Of a DNA stretch of 16,203 nt, positions 14,126-16,203 are shown piece after piece. This DNA comes from Desertivirga sp966211215 (GTDB taxonomy: Bacteria > Bacteroidota > Bacteroidia > Sphingobacteriales > Sphingobacteriaceae), in NCBI GenBank assembly GCA_966211215.1, contig CBIHNR010000125.1, positions 1 through 16,203 on the forward strand, given 5' to 3'. Under the pieces are notes generated by a model. It was not told the DNA's origin. It saw only the letters and a program-made list of their open reading frames with translations, and did no database searches. A program made the position numbers and the translations under genes. Numbering within the stretch: the first letter of the stretch is position 1; every line of letters begins with the position of its first letter.

Positions 14126-14443
14126 ATGACCCGACTGAAACTAATTATTCCGACAATTTTCTTTATCTTCTTGACTTTTATATCATTTAGTGAGTGGTGG
14201 AACATTAAAGTCAAAGGACTTGGTTATATGTATCCATGGGGACCAATAAATGAAAACCCGTGGTACTATGCTAATGAAAATATCTATAGCAATTATATGT
14301 TGCTTGAAGGACTCATGCTCCTCATTCCATTAGCAATTTCCATATACTTTCAAATAAAGCAAGACTTAAAAAGAAGTTCCTATTTCATACTTATATGTGC
14401 GGGACTATTTATTGCTGGTGCGATTAGCGGAAGCCTTAGGTGA
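14126..14443 (+). CDS. Small membrane protein of unknown function (cassette 2)
   Basis: 105 residues with three likely membrane helices: 5-21 (LKLIIPTIFFIFLTFIS), ~57-76 (YMLLEGLMLLIPLAISIYFQ) and ~84-102 (SYFILICAGLFIAGAISGS). The loop between the first two is rich in Trp, Tyr and Asn (NENPWYYANENIYSNY) and probably faces the periplasm. I recognise no family. It lies 35 nt inside its cassette, is the only gene in it, and ends 12 nt before the TGCACACAAC box of its attC-like site. Orphan small membrane proteins are frequent integron cargo. No promoter seen. Confidence 0.7.
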   Translation: MTRLKLIIPTIFFIFLTFISFSEWWNIKVKGLGYMYPWGPINENPWYYANENIYSNYMLLEGLMLLIPLAISIYFQIKQDLKRSSYFILICAGLFIAGAISGSLR

Positions 14444-14455
14444 CTAAATAGCTAC

Positions 14456-14589
14456 TGCACACAACAGTGTGTTTAAATTATGCCCGGCTGACGTGGTTCT
14501 CGAAGTTTTCTGCTTTTTAATTACATTAGTGCAGCCCGACACTGAAGTGCTCCAATCGGGCACAATACAAACACTTAACGTTAGCGGTA
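14456..14589 (+). repeat. attC-like site 2, end of cassette 2
   Basis: Left box TGCACACAAC (14456-14465) is the exact reverse complement of the left edge of its own cassette (14091-14100). The right core GTTAGCGG begins at 14580. Inner arms around AGTGTGTTTAAATTATGCCCG (14466-14486) pair with CGGGCACAATACAAACACT (14557-14575) with a short bulge and an A-C mismatch at the same place as in site 1. The apical block ctttttaattacattagtgc is at 14513-14532. Confidence 0.8.
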
Positions 14590-14594
14590 ACCGT

Positions 14595-15470
14595 ATGAAC
14601 CCGATATTACTCCTATTGACTTTCGTTTTTTTAACGGCTTTTTCTTCTTGTGGAGAAAATGGACTGAGTGGATTTTCGGTTAATCGCACAAAAGAAGGTA
14701 TTTCATCTACGTCGACTGATAAAACATCTGGGAAAGCAAGGCAAGAACGAATTGCTGAAGATAATCTAGCTGATAGTGTACGACTTAATAAACTCTTGCA
14801 GCAAGCCTTGCTAATAGCGAAGGAAAATGTGCAATCAAATCACTTCACAAAGGAATATGAAATAACTCCAGACGACAGTTCTCAGAACTTCACCATAGAT
14901 ATTATTATGGGGCATCTATTTTTGGTATCAGAAAGACATCTTTTGATAAGAAGAATTAATTCTTCAGCTGCGTATCTAGACTTATACCTTATAAAGAGCA
15001 ATAAGTTTAAACTTGTAATCTCTCGAGAACAAGATGGGATGTCATATGTAGGAGACACTATTAGAGATGTGAATGGTGATGGATTGAAGGACTTTTTAGT
15101 TCATTGGTATCCATCCTCGGGTTGTTGTAGACGGAATGTCTATAATGTTTACCTATACCAGGCAGAGAAAGGTACTTTCACCAACGACTATGAATTTATT
15201 AACCCGACCTTTTCGCCTAAGGAAAGAATTATTCGTGGGGTAAATTACGGTCATCCGGGAGAAGTACCTATGTATAAATATAGATGGAATGGCTTCCAAG
15301 TCGACACTATTGAATACATTTACCCTGACCCCTCAGATACTATTAATCGACGCTATTTTAAGACTAAAAAGGAAATGTATTCCTCAGAATCTGTAACAAA
15401 GACACCTTTGAAAGCTATTCCTAAAGAATATTATAAAATAGAAAGCTATGACTGTTTTAATGACTACTGA
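14595..15470 (+). CDS. Lipoprotein of unknown function (cassette 3)
   Basis: 291 residues from the ATG at 14595. The start MNPILLLLTFVFLTAFSSC is a lipoprotein signal peptide with lipobox FSSC and lipidated Cys19. Upstream in-frame codons back to a GTG at 14469 lie inside the attC-like palindrome, so that longer start is rejected. The middle contains VGDTIRDVNGDGLKDFLVHW, an FG-GAP/VCBS-like Asp-rich loop that may bind calcium, then a short Cys pair (GCCRRN). The remainder has no family I recognise. The start lies 14 nt inside the cassette and the gene ends 26 nt before the next palindrome. Likely anchored in the envelope; role unknown. Confidence 0.8.
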   Translation: MNPILLLLTFVFLTAFSSCGENGLSGFSVNRTKEGISSTSTDKTSGKARQERIAEDNLADSVRLNKLLQQALLIAKENVQSNHFTKEYEITPDDSSQNFTIDIIMGHLFLVSERHLLIRRINSSAAYLDLYLIKSNKFKLVISREQDGMSYVGDTIRDVNGDGLKDFLVHWYPSSGCCRRNVYNVYLYQAEKGTFTNDYEFINPTFSPKERIIRGVNYGHPGEVPMYKYRWNGFQVDTIEYIYPDPSDTINRRYFKTKKEMYSSESVTKTPLKAIPKEYYKIESYDCFNDY

Positions 15471-15496
15471 CAGCTTGGTGAACTATAAAAACGGCG

Positions 15497-15628
15497 TACC
15501 GCTAACATTGGCTAAAAGTTATGCCGGCTGAAGTGCGTGTACTAAGTGAAGTGCTTTTTAATTACTTTAGTGCTGACAGAGGCGGAAGTGCTATAAATCC
15601 GGCACAACTCTTAGCCTAACCGTTAGGC
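15497..15628 (+). repeat. attC-like site 3, end of cassette 3
   Basis: Left box TACCGCTAAC (15497-15506) is the exact reverse complement of the left edge of its cassette (14580-14589). The right core GTTAGGC (15622-15628) fits GTTRRRY. L-type inner boxes GGCTAA (15510-15515) and TTAGCC (15611-15616) pair, followed by AGTTATGCCGG (15517-15527) against CCGGCACAACT (15599-15609) with the single A-C mismatch. The apical part contains GAAGTGC repeats and ctttttaattactttagtgct (15554-15574). This is the clearest site of the set. Confidence 0.85.
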
Positions 15629-15640
15629 AACATTATAAAA

Positions 15641-16159
15641 ATGACCGTCTCTGAATTCACTCCTCTACTAAAACGACAGTTGAACGTCATGAGTAATGAC
15701 AGAGCCATTGACTTTGCATTAGATATTTGTCGACGACTTCTTCCCGAGTACATAGACTTCTCCCATCGAAATAATTGGGGCGACCCGGAGACAATAAATG
15801 ATGCAATTAACTTTTGCAAAATAAATAAGAAGTTCCAACTGATTGAAATTGAAACAGCTAATGAGCTTCATAAAGCTGTAGAAACAGTTATTCCTGATAT
15901 GGACGATTTTGGTGATTATGATAGCAGTTATGCCTTAAACGCCTCATGTGCTGTTCTAGAACTTTTAGAATTTCTTTTAGATGGCGACAAATCACATATT
16001 CTTAACATTAGCACATATATGACTGATACAGTTGATTTTAAGATTAGTGAGGCGGAACCAGATTTAACAAACGAACAGCTAGAGAACCATGAAAGAATTT
16101 CCAAGGAACTAAATTATCAACTCGACTTAATAAAAAATAACACTGCCCCTAACACTTAG
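15641..16159 (+). CDS. DUF416 (YjaG-type) family protein (cassette 4)
   Basis: 172 residues, all-helical. RAIDFALDICRRLLPEYIDFS near the N terminus and DMDDFGDYDSSYALNASCAVLELLEFLLDG (87-115) match the DUF416 pattern: LP.Y.LF..., then DTEDFDSY..S.ALDAA.A...LLE. The family function is unknown. The ATG lies 18 nt inside the cassette. The last three codons overlap the CCTAAC box of the following attC-like site, so the stop TAG at 16157-16159 is within the recombination site, as sometimes happens in integron cassettes. Two in-frame Met codons (1 and 17) exist; the first keeps the family helix. Confidence 0.8.
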   Translation: MTVSEFTPLLKRQLNVMSNDRAIDFALDICRRLLPEYIDFSHRNNWGDPETINDAINFCKINKKFQLIEIETANELHKAVETVIPDMDDFGDYDSSYALNASCAVLELLEFLLDGDKSHILNISTYMTDTVDFKISEAEPDLTNEQLENHERISKELNYQLDLIKNNTAPNT

Positions 16160-16203
16160 GGTTTCGTTGGGTGCAGCGCACCGACAATGAACCCGCGGTT
16201 GTA
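16147..16203 (+). repeat. Short attC-like site 4, end of cassette 4
   Basis: Left box CCCTAAC (16147-16153), of which CCTAAC is complementary to the cassette edge GTTAGG (15622-15627). A compact stem follows: GGGTT (16159-16163), GTTG, GGTGC, loop agc, GCACC, GACAA and AACCC (16190-16194). GTTGTA at 16198 is the likely next core. At about 50 bp it is much shorter than sites 1-3 and lacks their apical block, so it may come from another attC family. The window ends here. Confidence 0.6.

Larger units (their letters stand above)
13208..16203 (+). mobile_element. Integron-like gene cassette array (four cassettes, no integrase in view)
   Basis: Cassettes, taken from T of GTT to the next G, are 13208-14091 (toxin-antitoxin), 14092-14580 (membrane protein), 14581-15622 (lipoprotein) and 15623-16198 (DUF416 protein). 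All genes point the same way and each is followed by a long imperfect palindrome. For each cassette the first bases are the reverse complement of the block right after its gene: GTTACTGGC/GCCAGTAAC, GTTGTGTGCA/TGCACACAAC, GTTAGCGGTA/TACCGCTAAC, and GTTAGG/CCTAAC. In integrons this happens because the two edges form one attC when the cassette circularises. The array probably continues past the window. No intI-like tyrosine recombinase is present, and only the core GTTAGGC (15622) fits GTTRRRY. Confidence 0.8.

Noticed and set aside
14469..14594. Longer N terminus of the cassette-3 lipoprotein starting at a GTG
   Set aside because: These codons lie inside the attC-like palindrome, and the ATG at 14595 begins a perfect lipoprotein signal peptide.
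13963..16203. Palindromes between cassette genes as a CRISPR array or simple terminators
   Set aside because: They are about 50-130 bp, separated by whole genes, and vary in their edge boxes in step with the cassette fronts, which CRISPR repeats and terminators do not do.

Overview
The window looks like chromosomal DNA of a member of the Bacteroidota, probably Cytophagales-like. Several genes are preceded by TAnnTTTG-type -7 boxes with an upstream TTTG, Shine-Dalgarno sequences are mostly absent, and the protein families are typical of that phylum: a TolB-like propeller fused to an amidohydrolase, a Bacteroidota-type RecQ, and YitT. No rRNA, tRNA or CRISPR array was seen.

Left part (1-5660). 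The 3' end of a Fur-family gene is followed by a ~100-bp insertion-like element bounded by 15-bp direct repeats, then a bidirectional terminator. On the minus strand lies a propeller-amidohydrolase gene of about 1,077 codons, cut in two by one in-frame TAA. On the plus strand follows recQ, ending at a perfect 23-bp palindrome shared with the convergent trp operon.

Middle (5665-9670, minus strand). The operon trpD-trpF-trpB-trpA encodes four late tryptophan steps; trpE, trpG and trpC are not in the window. Ahead of trpD is what reads as a complete ribosome-mediated attenuator: a promoter, a 14-codon leader peptide with tandem Trp codons, and an intrinsic terminator with nine U's. Degenerate TTAGC/GCTAA repeats lie between trpB and trpA, and related repeats lie upstream of recQ.

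9783-12482. A YitT-type membrane protein gene broken by a frameshift and probable small deletion, a small zinc-ribbon protein, a REC-PAS response regulator with its own promoter and terminator, and a DinB-like protein. Then come about 650 bp with no convincing gene, containing a 51-nt hairpin.

Right part (13180-16203). This is the most unusual region: an array of four gene cassettes separated by long imperfect palindromes that behave like integron attC sites. The left edge of each cassette (GTT...) is the reverse complement of the block (...AAC) just after its own gene: 9 or 10 bp perfect in three cassettes, 6 bp in the fourth. This is the signature of circularising integron cassettes. Cargo is a HigBA/Gp49-type toxin-antitoxin pair, a small membrane protein, a lipoprotein and a DUF416 protein. 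No integrase is in the window, so this is either an integrase-less attC cluster or part of a larger chromosomal integron. The core boxes mostly deviate from the textbook GTTRRRY.
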